Shown here: positions 7,773 through 15,344 of the stretch, in pieces
How the letters are laid out: each line of letters begins with the position of its first letter
Position numbering within the stretch: the stretch's first letter is position 1
Source: Thermomicrobiales bacterium
GTDB taxonomy: Bacteria; Chloroflexota; Chloroflexia; Thermomicrobiales; UBA6265
DNA: 19,471 bases
Assembly (NCBI GenBank): GCA_041390825.1
Contig: JAWKPF010000051.1
Span: 1 to 19,471, forward strand
Reading direction: 5' to 3'
Notes under the pieces: generated by a model
Seen by the model: only the letters and a program-made list of their open reading frames with translations
Told to the model about the DNA's origin: nothing
Databases searched by the model: none
Made by a program: the position numbers and the translations under genes

Positions 7773-9419
7773 CTACGTCACGCCAACAATTTGCCCATCG
7801 GGCAGCAGGTCGAAGTCGTGCGCTCCGGGATGCTTGCCCAGACCGGGCATCAGGTTGATCGCGCCGCACACTGGCACGACGTAGCCGGAACCGGCATAGA
7901 GCAACAAGTCGCGCACCACCAGCTTGCCGGAACGTGCCTTCCCGGCCTCGTTGGCATTGCCGGAAAACGAATACTGCGACTTGGCGACGCAGATTGGCAA
8001 TTGCCCGAACCCGGCCTTTTCGTACCGCGCCAGCGCATCGAGCGCTTCCTGCCGGTAGTCGATCTCTTCGACACCGTACATCGCCGCCGCGACCTTGGCG
8101 ATCTTTTCCGGGAGCGAGTCATCTGGCTCATAGAGCCGCACAGGCAACGGATCGCTTTGCGGCACCGACATCACCAACCGCGCCAGTTCTTCCGCGTCCT
8201 CGCCGCCCGTCCCGTAGACGTCGGCCACCGCTACCCCAAACGCGCCTGCAGCCATGGCCGACTGCATGACGGCCTGAATCTCGGCCTCGGTGTCGGTGGG
8301 GAAACGATTGATCGCGACCACCGCCGGAATCCCGAACCGGGCGACATTCGCCAGGTGGTCTTCCAGGTTGTGCAGCCCAGCGCAGAGGTTCGGAAGATGC
8401 TCGTCATCGATCGTGTCGTCGAGCGGACGGCCCACCTTGATCTGGTAGTTCCCCGATTGCGCTTTCAACGCGCGAATCGTGACCACCACCAGCGCCGCGT
8501 CCGGCCAGAGACCGCTCATGGTGCACTTCACGTCGCAGAACTTCTCGAATCCGAGATCGCTGCCAAAGCCAGCTTCGGTTATCACAATGTCTGCCAAACC
8601 GAGCCCTACCTGGTCGGCAATGATCGAGGAGCAGCCTAACGCCACATTCCCGAACGGCCCCGCATGCACCAGCGCCGGACCGCCCTCCTGCGTCTGCACG
8701 AGATTTGGGCTGAGCGCATCCCTCATCAGCACAGCCATCGCCCCGGCAGCGTCGATATCCTCCGCTGTCACCGGCCGGCCGTCGCCGGTCCACCCGACCA
8801 CGATGCGCCCGAGCCGGGCGCGCAGATCGGCATAGCTGGTGGCCAGCGCCAGGATCGACATGACCTCGCTCGCGGCCGTGATCTGAAAACCGGTCGTCCG
8901 CTCCGGACCGTTCTTGTCTCCCAGACCGATGTCGATCTGTCGTAGCGCGCGGTCGTTCATGTCGATCACCCGCGGCCAGGAGATGGTTTCGATCCCCAGC
9001 GCGTTTCCCTGATGCAGGTGATTGTCCAGCAACGCGGCGCAGACGTTGTGCGCCGCAGTCACCGCATGTCCATCGCCGGTGAAATGCAAATTCATGTCGA
9101 CCATCGGCTCGAGGGTCGATCGACCGCCGCCCGCGCCGCCCCCCTTGATGCCAAACGTCGGCCCCATCGACGACTGCCGCAACGCGACGATCGCTTTCGC
9201 GCCGATACGCCGGCATCCCTGCGCCAAGCCAATTGCCATCGTCGTCTTGCCTTCGCCAAAGGGCGTCGGCGTGATCGACGTCACCACCAGGTACCGGCCG
9301 CGCTTGCCGCTCGGCCGTTCGCGGACATCGAGATGGATCTTTGCCTTGTAGTGACCGTAGAGATCGAGGTCGTTTGGGGTCAACCCAACCTCGGCGGCGA
9401 CATCGACAATGGAGCGCAT
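7773..9419 (-). CDS. fhs: Formate-tetrahydrofolate ligase
   Basis: This 548-residue cytoplasmic enzyme joins formate to tetrahydrofolate using ATP to give 10-formyl-THF, the entry to one-carbon metabolism (purines, fMet-tRNA, or acetogenic/serine routes). The P-loop 'TPTPFGEGKTT' (50-60), the family stretch 'GPTFGIKGGGAGGG', 'MNLHFTGDGHAVTAAHN', 'LDNHLHQGN' and the C-terminal 'PVCGAINLMPGLG' are all present, and the length is normal (about 550-560). The ATG at 9419 begins the usual N-terminus ('MRSIVDVAAEVGL'); the frame is open to 9515, but those codons would add a non-conserved leader crossing the region next to the previous operon's terminator. An AAGGTG lies about 10 nt upstream of the ATG. 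An imperfect inverted repeat (CCTGGC at 9451-9456, GCCAGG at 9463-9468) lies in its leader, with no recognisable riboswitch. Confidence 0.96.
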   Translation of the reverse strand: MRSIVDVAAEVGLTPNDLDLYGHYKAKIHLDVRERPSGKRGRYLVVTSITPTPFGEGKTTMAIGLAQGCRRIGAKAIVALRQSSMGPTFGIKGGGAGGGRSTLEPMVDMNLHFTGDGHAVTAAHNVCAALLDNHLHQGNALGIETISWPRVIDMNDRALRQIDIGLGDKNGPERTTGFQITAASEVMSILALATSYADLRARLGRIVVGWTGDGRPVTAEDIDAAGAMAVLMRDALSPNLVQTQEGGPALVHAGPFGNVALGCSSIIADQVGLGLADIVITEAGFGSDLGFEKFCDVKCTMSGLWPDAALVVVTIRALKAQSGNYQIKVGRPLDDTIDDEHLPNLCAGLHNLEDHLANVARFGIPAVVAINRFPTDTEAEIQAVMQSAMAAGAFGVAVADVYGTGGEDAEELARLVMSVPQSDPLPVRLYEPDDSLPEKIAKVAAAMYGVEEIDYRQEALDALARYEKAGFGQLPICVAKSQYSFSGNANEAGKARSGKLVVRDLLLYAGSGYVVPVCGAINLMPGLGKHPGAHDFDLLPDGQIVGVT

Positions 9420-9516
9420 GGACGAGGAGCACCTTTCGATTGCTGCGACACCTGGCAACATCGCCAGGAACGTCGAGAGGATGACACGCGGCTGGGACAC
9501 CGGGATGAGTGACATG

Positions 9517-9549
9517 AAAAGAGCGGGAGGGCGTCGCCGCCGCTCCCGC
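9517..9549 (-). terminator. Rho-independent terminator of the sugar-importer operon
   Basis: Read on the minus strand, GCGGGAG (9549-9543) pairs with CTCCCGC (9529-9523). An inner GGCG/CGCC pairing continues past a single bulged base and closes on a four-base loop, and the stem is followed at once by CTCTTTTC. It begins 28 bp after the stop of the binding-protein gene. GC-rich stem plus U-tract is the classical form and this is the best terminator in the window. Confidence 0.85.
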
Positions 9550-9577
9550 CGTTCGTGATATTGAGACGCTCGTCGGG

Positions 9578-10651
9578 CTAGACCCCCGGATTCTCCGCGT
9601 TGTAGACCGAGAACGGACCCATCACGATGCGCAGCGCGCCCGTGTCGGGCCGGGTGGGATCAGCCTCGATCGTGTAGTCGCCCATGCGGCCGGCGGTGAA
9701 GCTCTCGCCCTCGACCCCCTGGATGGCGCCGGTTTCCAGCAAGTACGCGGCGTAGTACGTCACGTAGCCAAGGTCGACGAAACTCCAGAGCGCGAACTCG
9801 GGAGCGCAACCGTTGTCCAGATACGCCTTCATCTCTTCAGGCAGCCCGAGCCCGGAAACCTTGACCTGGTCGCAAAGACCTTCGTCCTGCATCGCCTTGG
9901 CGGCGGCCACGATACCGACCGACGTCGGAGCCATGATCAGTTCCATGTCGGGGTACTTGTCGACCAGCGCCAGCGCCTGGTTGTAGCTCTCCTCGGACTC
10001 GTCATTGCCATAGACAATGTCGAGCAGTTCGAGATTCGCATAGGCATCGGTGGCGAGCACCTCTTCCAGCGAGGCAATCCAGGCGTTCTGGTTGGCGGCG
10101 TCCGGCGTGGCCGAAAGCACCGCGAACTTGCCGCCATCCTCACCAAGAATCGAGAGCGCCATGTCCGCCATGACCTGACCGGTTTCGGCGAAGTCGACCT
10201 GCGCGACGAAGAGCGATTCGCCCTCGCCGCTGGGAATCGGCGAGTCCCAGGTGACGACGTCCGTGCCGCCAGCCACCGCGGCCGCCACGGCCGGGTCGAT
10301 CTGGTCGCCGGCGTTGTTCGAAAGCATGACTACGTCATAGCCGCCGGCCGGCGCATTGGTCACGAACTCGATCTGCCCGGCGGCGCTGTTGTCCGCGGTC
10401 GGGCCAACGAAGTCGAGCTTGCCTGGATTCTGCAGCTCGGCATGCGCTTCCTGCGCACCCTGGTTTGCCTGATCGAAGACCGAGATGCCAAGGAACTTGG
10501 GCAGGAGCATCATGTTGACTTCCTGCCCTGGTGTGGCTACCGCCACCCCGCCGCTGGGGCTGGCCTCCGGGCTCTGCGCCGATACTGTGGCCGCGATTGT
10601 CGGCATGAACGGGCCAACTGCGGCCGACAAGAGAAGTGTGCGACGTTTCAT
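9578..10651 (-). CDS. rhaS: Sugar ABC transporter substrate-binding protein, RhaS-type (rhamnose)
   Basis: This 357-residue secreted protein has a twin-Arg-start signal sequence ('MKRRTLLLSAAVG', cleavage near 'VSAQ') followed by a Ser/Pro/Gly-rich linker. There is no lipobox cysteine, so anchoring is not by lipidation. The mature part is a type-I periplasmic-binding fold (Peripla_BP_4). The stretch 'VLSATPDAANQNAWIASLEE', then 'DIVYGNDESEESYNQAL' and 'LIMAPTSVGIVAAAKAM' with 'VSGLGLPEEM', is what I recognise from rhamnose-binding RhaS proteins, as distinct from ribose or xylose proteins. LsrB-type AI-2 binding proteins are the main alternative. It is the last gene of the operon and has a strong Shine-Dalgarno (GGAGG, 7 nt spacing), fitting the high dosage such proteins need. 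The name rhaS here means the rhizobial transporter protein, not the E. coli regulator. Confidence 0.82.
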   Translation of the reverse strand: MKRRTLLLSAAVGPFMPTIAATVSAQSPEASPSGGVAVATPGQEVNMMLLPKFLGISVFDQANQGAQEAHAELQNPGKLDFVGPTADNSAAGQIEFVTNAPAGGYDVVMLSNNAGDQIDPAVAAAVAGGTDVVTWDSPIPSGEGESLFVAQVDFAETGQVMADMALSILGEDGGKFAVLSATPDAANQNAWIASLEEVLATDAYANLELLDIVYGNDESEESYNQALALVDKYPDMELIMAPTSVGIVAAAKAMQDEGLCDQVKVSGLGLPEEMKAYLDNGCAPEFALWSFVDLGYVTYYAAYLLETGAIQGVEGESFTAGRMGDYTIEADPTRPDTGALRIVMGPFSVYNAENPGV

Positions 10652-10725
10652 CTGCGTACCTCCATGTTCTTCATCGAAACAGAAGTTCCTTCGCGCGTAT
10701 CCACGAGTTTGCGGGGCACCTCCTC

Positions 10726-11751
10726 TCAGTCGGCGCCTTGCGCGGTCACTTCCGCGCGAGGGGCCTGCACGTGCGGGTCGGTTGGCGTCCGGCGAACATG
10801 GCCGCGCGCCCGCGACACCAGATTCGGAATCAGCACAGAAAGAATGAGCAGCAAGCCGATCACACCGGTCTGGGTATTGCCGGTGATGCCGCCAATCGTC
10901 ATGCCGTTGCGCAAATTGAGCACGAGCAGGATCGAGAGAAAGACTCCCACCATCGAACCGATGCCGCCAAAGATGCTGACGCCGCCCAACAAGACGATGG
11001 TGATGATGTCCAGTTCCATTCCCTGCGCGGTGCTGGAACGGACCGCGCTCAGCCGGGCAGCATAGAGAATGCCGGCCATCGACGAAATCAGTCCACTCAT
11101 GGCAAAGATGATGATGCGGGTGCGCGCCACCGGAACCCCGGAAAAGACGGCAACCCGCGCGTTGGATCCAATCGTGTAGACCCGCCGTCCGAAGCCGCTG
11201 AAATGCAGGATCACCGTTGCGATCGCCGCCATAATGAAAAAGATGATGATGGAGAACGTGATCGGGCCCACGATACCGCCTTGCCCCATCCGCTCGAACC
11301 AATGCGGGAAATCCCCCAGCGACTTGTCTTCGATCAATGCCAACGCCAGCCCGCGAAACCCGATATACCCGGCCAACGTCACCGCAAGGGAATTGATTCC
11401 CACCTTCGCGACGAAGAATCCGTTCATCGTGCCAAGCGCAAGACCGACCAACAGCGCGATCGCAATCGCCACGCCCATGTTCCAGCCCGAATCATGCATC
11501 GTGGCAATGATGGCCGCGGACAACCCCATCATCGACGCAACCGAAAGATCGATCTCGCCGCTGATGATGACGAACGTCATGATCAGCGCGACGATTGCCT
11601 TCTCGATGCTGAGCTGGAGCAGGTTGATCTGATTCTGAACGGTCAGAAAGTTCGAAACCTGCGTGATGTTGTAGATCAGCACCACGATCAGGCAACCCAG
11701 GAGCAGCGCTTCCCACCGGCGCAGATAACGATTGATGTCAGTCCGCTCCAT
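10726..11751 (-). CDS. rhaQ: Sugar ABC transporter permease (second), RhaQ-type
   Basis: This 341-residue multi-pass permease belongs to the BPD_transp_2 (RbsC/LsrD/RhaQ) family. It has the family's substrate-channel motif 'GEIDLSVASMMGLSA' and the C-terminal coupling segment 'RTRIIIFAMSGLISSMAGILYAARLSAV' to 'MELDIITIVLLGGVSIFGGIGS'. I chose the ATG at 11751: GGGAG lies 5 nt upstream, while the GTG 6 nt further up would sit on top of that site. The gene overlaps the stop of the preceding permease by 14 nt, so translation is coupled. It works as a heterodimer with the upstream permease and the double ATPase to import a sugar. The RhaP/RhaQ labels are by order and by the RhaS neighbour, not by unique residues. 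Confidence 0.85.
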   Translation of the reverse strand: MERTDINRYLRRWEALLLGCLIVVLIYNITQVSNFLTVQNQINLLQLSIEKAIVALIMTFVIISGEIDLSVASMMGLSAAIIATMHDSGWNMGVAIAIALLVGLALGTMNGFFVAKVGINSLAVTLAGYIGFRGLALALIEDKSLGDFPHWFERMGQGGIVGPITFSIIIFFIMAAIATVILHFSGFGRRVYTIGSNARVAVFSGVPVARTRIIIFAMSGLISSMAGILYAARLSAVRSSTAQGMELDIITIVLLGGVSIFGGIGSMVGVFLSILLVLNLRNGMTIGGITGNTQTGVIGLLLILSVLIPNLVSRARGHVRRTPTDPHVQAPRAEVTAQGAD

Positions 11752-12805
11752 CGGCACTCCCTTCTGGCGAGAGCTCGAGCCGGGCCGCCGCCCTGTCGCG
11801 CCGGCGGGTGTTCACCCAGGCTTCCCGCAACTTGGCCAGCACGACGGCATCGACCGTGATGGCGATCAGGATGAGCAACCCGAGAATCGCATCGCGCACG
11901 AACTCGCTGAGGCCCGACCAGCGCAACAGGCTCTGCTGCATCACCTCGATCAGGACGACCCCGAGCAGGACGCCAAAGAGCGTGCCCTGACCGCCGAGAA
12001 TACTGACCCCGCCAACCACCACCGCGGCCACCACCTGCAGTTCGAGTCCCTGAGCGGCGGTGACCGTGACGTTTCCAAAACGGACCAGATAAAGGAACCC
12101 GCCGAGACCAGCCAGTCCGCCACAGATGACGAACGCGGAAAAGACATCCCGTTGCGCCGGGAGACCTGCGATGCGCGCGCCGTCCGGATTCGAGCCGATA
12201 GCGTAGAGCCGGCGCCCGAACGGCAAGAACCGCAGGACCAGATACCCGGCAATCAGCACGACCAGCGCGATCGCAACCATGGCCCGCAGGTCGTAATCCG
12301 CCACCGAAACAACCGTGTTGCTCGGAAAGGAGCCGACCCAGCCCGGCAAATCGTCCGTGGTGACGGTCTTGGCGCCGGAAATCTCCACGAGCACGACGCG
12401 ATAGATCGCCAACGTGCCCAACGTGGTGATGATGGCCGGCACGCCGCCATAGGCCACCAGCAAGCCGTTGATCGCGCCCAACCCACATCCGAGCGCAATC
12501 GCCAGCGCGGCCGCGATCCAGGGAGAAACATCGTTCCTTGTCAGGAATGTGCCGACCACATAGGCCGTCAGCCCAACGGTCGACGACACCGACAGATCGA
12601 TGTTGCGCGTCAGCACCACCATCATTTGCCCGACCGCGACGACCAGCGGGATCGCCAGTCCGACCGTGAGACGGTTGATCGAGCGCGGATCGAAGTAGTT
12701 GGGAATCTGGCTCCAGAAAAAGAGCAGCGCGCCGAGCGTAACGAGCAGCAGGATCAATTCGCGAAACTGCTCTGGCCGGATATGTCGCAGGATGCGATCA
12801 GTCAC
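11738..12805 (-). CDS. rhaP: Sugar ABC transporter permease (first), RhaP-type
   Basis: This 355-residue permease has about ten hydrophobic segments and the motif 'RNIDLSVSSTVGLTAYV' typical of RbsC-like transporters, then the coupling region 'RDVFSAFVICGGLAGLGGFLYL' and 'GLELQVVAAVVVGGVSILGGQGT'. I prefer the GTG at 12805: GGGAG lies 8 nt upstream and the gene then overlaps the ATPase gene by 8 nt (GTGACTGA), whereas the ATG at 12823 has no ribosome-binding site. It pairs with the next permease to form the membrane channel. Its C-terminus is Arg-rich ('REAWVNTRRRDRAAARLEL') and cytoplasmic. The gene is ordinary for the family apart from the GTG start. Confidence 0.85.
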   Translation of the reverse strand: MTDRILRHIRPEQFRELILLLVTLGALLFFWSQIPNYFDPRSINRLTVGLAIPLVVAVGQMMVVLTRNIDLSVSSTVGLTAYVVGTFLTRNDVSPWIAAALAIALGCGLGAINGLLVAYGGVPAIITTLGTLAIYRVVLVEISGAKTVTTDDLPGWVGSFPSNTVVSVADYDLRAMVAIALVVLIAGYLVLRFLPFGRRLYAIGSNPDGARIAGLPAQRDVFSAFVICGGLAGLGGFLYLVRFGNVTVTAAQGLELQVVAAVVVGGVSILGGQGTLFGVLLGVVLIEVMQQSLLRWSGLSEFVRDAILGLLILIAITVDAVVLAKLREAWVNTRRRDRAAARLELSPEGSADGAD

Positions 12806-14423
12806 CCGTGCTGCTCCCGGCATCGATCAGGGCATCGACTGCCTCCATTGCTGCCCGCGCGCCAGCGTCGTCCAATTCCGGAGCCTGTCCCATAGCGTGC
12901 GCCAGGACCCGCTCTTGCGTCGCCTCGGACTGATCCAGAATCGCCATCTGGCGCCCCTCGCGCATGATCAGGATCCGGTCGCTCATGGCCAGCACTTCGG
13001 GCAGATCGGAACTGATGAGCATGATCGCCATCCCCTGCCCCGCCAGCTCGTCGATCAGTTGATGTACCTCCACTTTCGCTCCGACGTCGATACCGCGCGT
13101 CGGCTCGTCCAGGATCAGCACCTTCGGATGGGTTTCCAGCCACTTGCTGATGACGACCTTCTGCTGGTTGCCGCCCGACAGTGCGCCCGTTGGCGTCTCG
13201 ACCGAGGCTGCGCGAATCTTGAGCAGCAGGCGGTAGGTTTCAGCGACCTGGTCTTGCTCGTCCTTCTTGACCAACCCGAACCGGTCCAGGAACCGCTGCA
13301 GCGACGGCAAGACGATGTTGTTGGAAATCGATTGCCCCATGATCAGCCCGAGCTGGCGCCGGTCTTCTGTGCTGTATGCGATTCCCAGATCGAGCGCCTG
13401 GCGTGGACTCGTGACATTGGCCGGTTGCCCATCGAGAGTGACCGTGCCCGAATCGGCCGGGGCGATGCCAAAGAGCGCCAACCCGACATCGGTGCGCCGC
13501 GCGCCGACCAAACCCGCGAATCCGAGCACTTCCCCTGCGCGAATCTCGAACGAGATGTCTTCGAATGCTCCGGTCTTGGTCAAACCCTCGACGGCGAGCC
13601 GCACCTCACCGGGCGCACGGTGTTCCCGGTGAAAGATCTCCACAACCTGCCGTCCGACCATGTCCCGAATCGCCATGCGCGGAGTCAGCTCGGACCGTGG
13701 GCGCGTCGAAATCCACTGACCGTCGCGCAAGATCGTGACCGTATCGGAAATCTCGAAAACCTCGTCCATGCGGTGCGAGATGAAGAGAATCGCAACCCCT
13801 TGCGCCCGCAGGTTGTCGATGATGCGGAAGAGCCGCCGGACTTCATGCGCGGAGAGCGAGGCGGTCGGTTCGTCCATGATGAGCACGCGCACGTCGAGCG
13901 AGATCGCCTTGGCAATTTCGACTGTCTGTTGCTCTGCCAGGGTCAATCCGCGTGCTGGCTCGTCGACTTCGATCTGCACCCCGAGCCGATCGAGCACCTC
14001 GCGCGCTTCGCGCTCCATACGGCGCCGGTCGACGATCTTCCCTCGATTGCGGTGCCCGATGAAGATGTTCTCCGCGACCGAAAGATCGGGAAAGATCATC
14101 GGCTCCTGGTACATCGCGGCGATGCCGAACCGTTGCGCATCCTGCGCGGAGGCAAGACGGATCTCCTGCCCGTCGAGCAGAATCTCCCCGGTGTCTTGCT
14201 GCTGCACCCCGGTCATGATCTTGATGAGTGTCGACTTGCCGGCCCCGTTTTCACCCAGCAGCGCGTGCACCTCGCCGCGCCGCAACTGCAGCGAGACGCC
14301 GGAGAGCGCCTGCGTGGCGCCGAAGCGCTTCGAGATGTTCACCATCTCGAGCACGAGCGAACCCGGCGAGGCAGTTGCCTCACCGTCGCCGGCAACTGCT
14401 GCGTCTGCCTGCCGATCGCTCAC
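12798..14423 (-). CDS. rhaT: Sugar ABC transporter double ATPase (RbsA/RhaT type)
   Basis: This protein of about 541 residues carries two tandem nucleotide-binding domains. The first has Walker A 'GENGAGKST', signature-region 'LTLAEQQTVEIAKA' and Walker B 'VLIMDEPTASLS'. The second has the degenerate Walker A 'GLVGARRTD' that is normal for RbsA-type ATPases, plus intact 'LSGGNQQKVVISKWL' and 'VLILDEPTRGIDVG'. It powers the two permeases encoded next. The start is uncertain: TTG at 14456 gives 11 more residues but has no ribosome-binding site and would put the palindrome at 14442-14455 inside the gene. GTG at 14423 has a GGGA 8 nt upstream and leaves the palindrome in the leader. The conserved domain begins about 25 residues in. 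Note that E. coli rhaT is an unrelated symporter. Confidence 0.88.
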   Translation of the reverse strand: MSDRQADAAVAGDGEATASPGSLVLEMVNISKRFGATQALSGVSLQLRRGEVHALLGENGAGKSTLIKIMTGVQQQDTGEILLDGQEIRLASAQDAQRFGIAAMYQEPMIFPDLSVAENIFIGHRNRGKIVDRRRMEREAREVLDRLGVQIEVDEPARGLTLAEQQTVEIAKAISLDVRVLIMDEPTASLSAHEVRRLFRIIDNLRAQGVAILFISHRMDEVFEISDTVTILRDGQWISTRPRSELTPRMAIRDMVGRQVVEIFHREHRAPGEVRLAVEGLTKTGAFEDISFEIRAGEVLGFAGLVGARRTDVGLALFGIAPADSGTVTLDGQPANVTSPRQALDLGIAYSTEDRRQLGLIMGQSISNNIVLPSLQRFLDRFGLVKKDEQDQVAETYRLLLKIRAASVETPTGALSGGNQQKVVISKWLETHPKVLILDEPTRGIDVGAKVEVHQLIDELAGQGMAIMLISSDLPEVLAMSDRILIMREGRQMAILDQSEATQERVLAHAMGQAPELDDAGARAAMEAVDALIDAGSSTGD

Positions 14424-14441
14424 AATGCGAATCCCGTGTGC

Positions 14442-14455
14442 TGGCGACGTCGCCA
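14442..14455. promoter_or_regulatory. 14-bp perfect palindrome, candidate repressor operator
   Basis: TGGCGACGTCGCCA reads the same on both strands with a central C-G step, the layout used by LacI/GalR-family repressors for sugar operons. It lies in the divergent region between the importer operon (GTG start 14423) and the thermonuclease gene (14571). Assignment as an operator is inference, and no -10/-35 pair could be placed confidently beside it. Confidence 0.4.
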
Positions 14456-14520
14456 ATCGAGACTGAGTACCATTGGTTCCGAAACTGGAAGTTTGGGCCG
14501 AATCCTACCATGGCCCGCTG

Positions 14521-14548
14521 GGGCGCGCGTGGCACGTTCGACGCGCCC
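14521..14548. promoter_or_regulatory. Imperfect inverted repeat upstream of the thermonuclease gene
   Basis: GGGCGCG (14521-14527) is repeated inverted at 14542-14548 with a 14-nt spacer, ending 22 bp before the thermonuclease ATG. It could be a second operator or a 5'-leader hairpin, but in DNA this rich in G and C such repeats arise by chance. Confidence 0.2.
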
Positions 14549-14570
14549 ACAATCTCATGAAGGTGAATCG

Positions 14571-15332
14571 ATGCGCTTCGTTCGACTCGTTGCGGTAGTC
14601 GCGCTGTTCCTATCTGGGGTGCACCTGTTTGCGCCGGTCAGCCGGGCTGCCGACGATGTCATCCCGTCCGATGCCGTGCAGGTCGAGCTCATCCGCGTCA
14701 TCGACGGCGACACGATCGATGTCGATTTCGATCTCGGTCCAGGCGAGGATCGGGACCGTATCCGCATGATCGGCATCGACACGCCGGAAACAAACTACTC
14801 CTACGGCAACGAACCCGAGTGCTATGGCGAGGAAGCCAGCAAGAAGACCGACAGCCTCCTGGTGGCGTCATCCGAGATCTGGGTCGAGCGGGATGAAGAC
14901 CCGGTCGACAACAACGACCGCCTCTTGCGATATGTCTGGTACATCTCGGAGATCGATGGCAAGGTTCACCTGCTGAACGAGCAGCTGGTCGCCGAGGGAT
15001 ATGCCACCGCGCGCTACTACGCCCCCAACGGTCTCTACCAGGATCGGCTCGACGCGGCGCAAGACAACGCCATCCGCGAGGGTCGCGGCATGTGGACCGC
15101 CTGCGACGCCTCGGTCAGCCTCGACCCGAACCTGGAAGACGACAACGTTCCCGACACCGCCCCGATCGACCGCACCAAAACACCCGTCAGCGACGAAGAG
15201 GAAATCTGCTCCTTCTTCGACACCTGGGACGAAGCGTATGACTTCTGGCTCGAGTTCCCAGAGCTCGATTCCGACTTCGACCCGGACGGCAATGGCATCC
15301 CCTGCGACCGGTACTTCGATATCGGCAGCTAA
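14571..15332 (+). CDS. Secreted thermonuclease (SNase-like) with excalibur-like calcium-binding tail
   Basis: This 253-residue exported nuclease has a signal peptide of about 26 residues, with cleavage after 'APVSRA'. The staphylococcal-nuclease domain (about 36-178) keeps the calcium and catalytic residues: D47 ('IDGDT'), and R65, D70, T71, E73 in 'RMIGIDTPE' (matching R35, D40, T41, E43 of SNase) and R117 in 'NNDRLLRYVW' (R87). Family members cut DNA and RNA with calcium. After a Pro/Asp-rich linker, the C-terminus (about 211-247) carries an excalibur-like loop, 'DSDFDPDGNGIPCD', flanked by Cys213 and Cys245, which may form a disulfide. AAGGTG lies 5 nt before the ATG. The gene is divergent from the sugar importer and ends only 12 bp before the convergent amino-acid ATPase gene. 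Confidence 0.9.
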   Translation: MRFVRLVAVVALFLSGVHLFAPVSRAADDVIPSDAVQVELIRVIDGDTIDVDFDLGPGEDRDRIRMIGIDTPETNYSYGNEPECYGEEASKKTDSLLVASSEIWVERDEDPVDNNDRLLRYVWYISEIDGKVHLLNEQLVAEGYATARYYAPNGLYQDRLDAAQDNAIREGRGMWTACDASVSLDPNLEDDNVPDTAPIDRTKTPVSDEEEICSFFDTWDEAYDFWLEFPELDSDFDPDGNGIPCDRYFDIGS

Positions 15333-15344
15333 CCCAATGCCAAT

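Noticed and set aside
7760..7780. GGTTCAAGACC as a tRNA T-arm
   Set aside because: No acceptor, D or anticodon arms can be folded around it, and it adjoins the 3' end of a coding gene.
9420..9516. Folate or other riboswitch in the formate-tetrahydrofolate ligase leader
   Set aside because: Only a 6-bp inverted repeat is present; none of the conserved riboswitch core sequences could be seen and the leader is under 100 nt.
10652..11302. Upstream extension of the RhaS-type frame
   Set aside because: It lies over the permease gene in another frame; the strong ribosome-binding site and signal peptide fix the start at 10651.
10636..12895. Two long plus-strand frames (407 and 387 codons) opposite the permeases
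   Set aside because: Both are rich in Asp/His/Arg/Gln with no domain pattern and are antisense to recognisable permeases.
12699..14570. Long upstream extension of the thermonuclease frame
   Set aside because: The frame stays open by chance across the antisense of the sugar ATPase; the signal peptide and ribosome-binding site place the real start at 14571.
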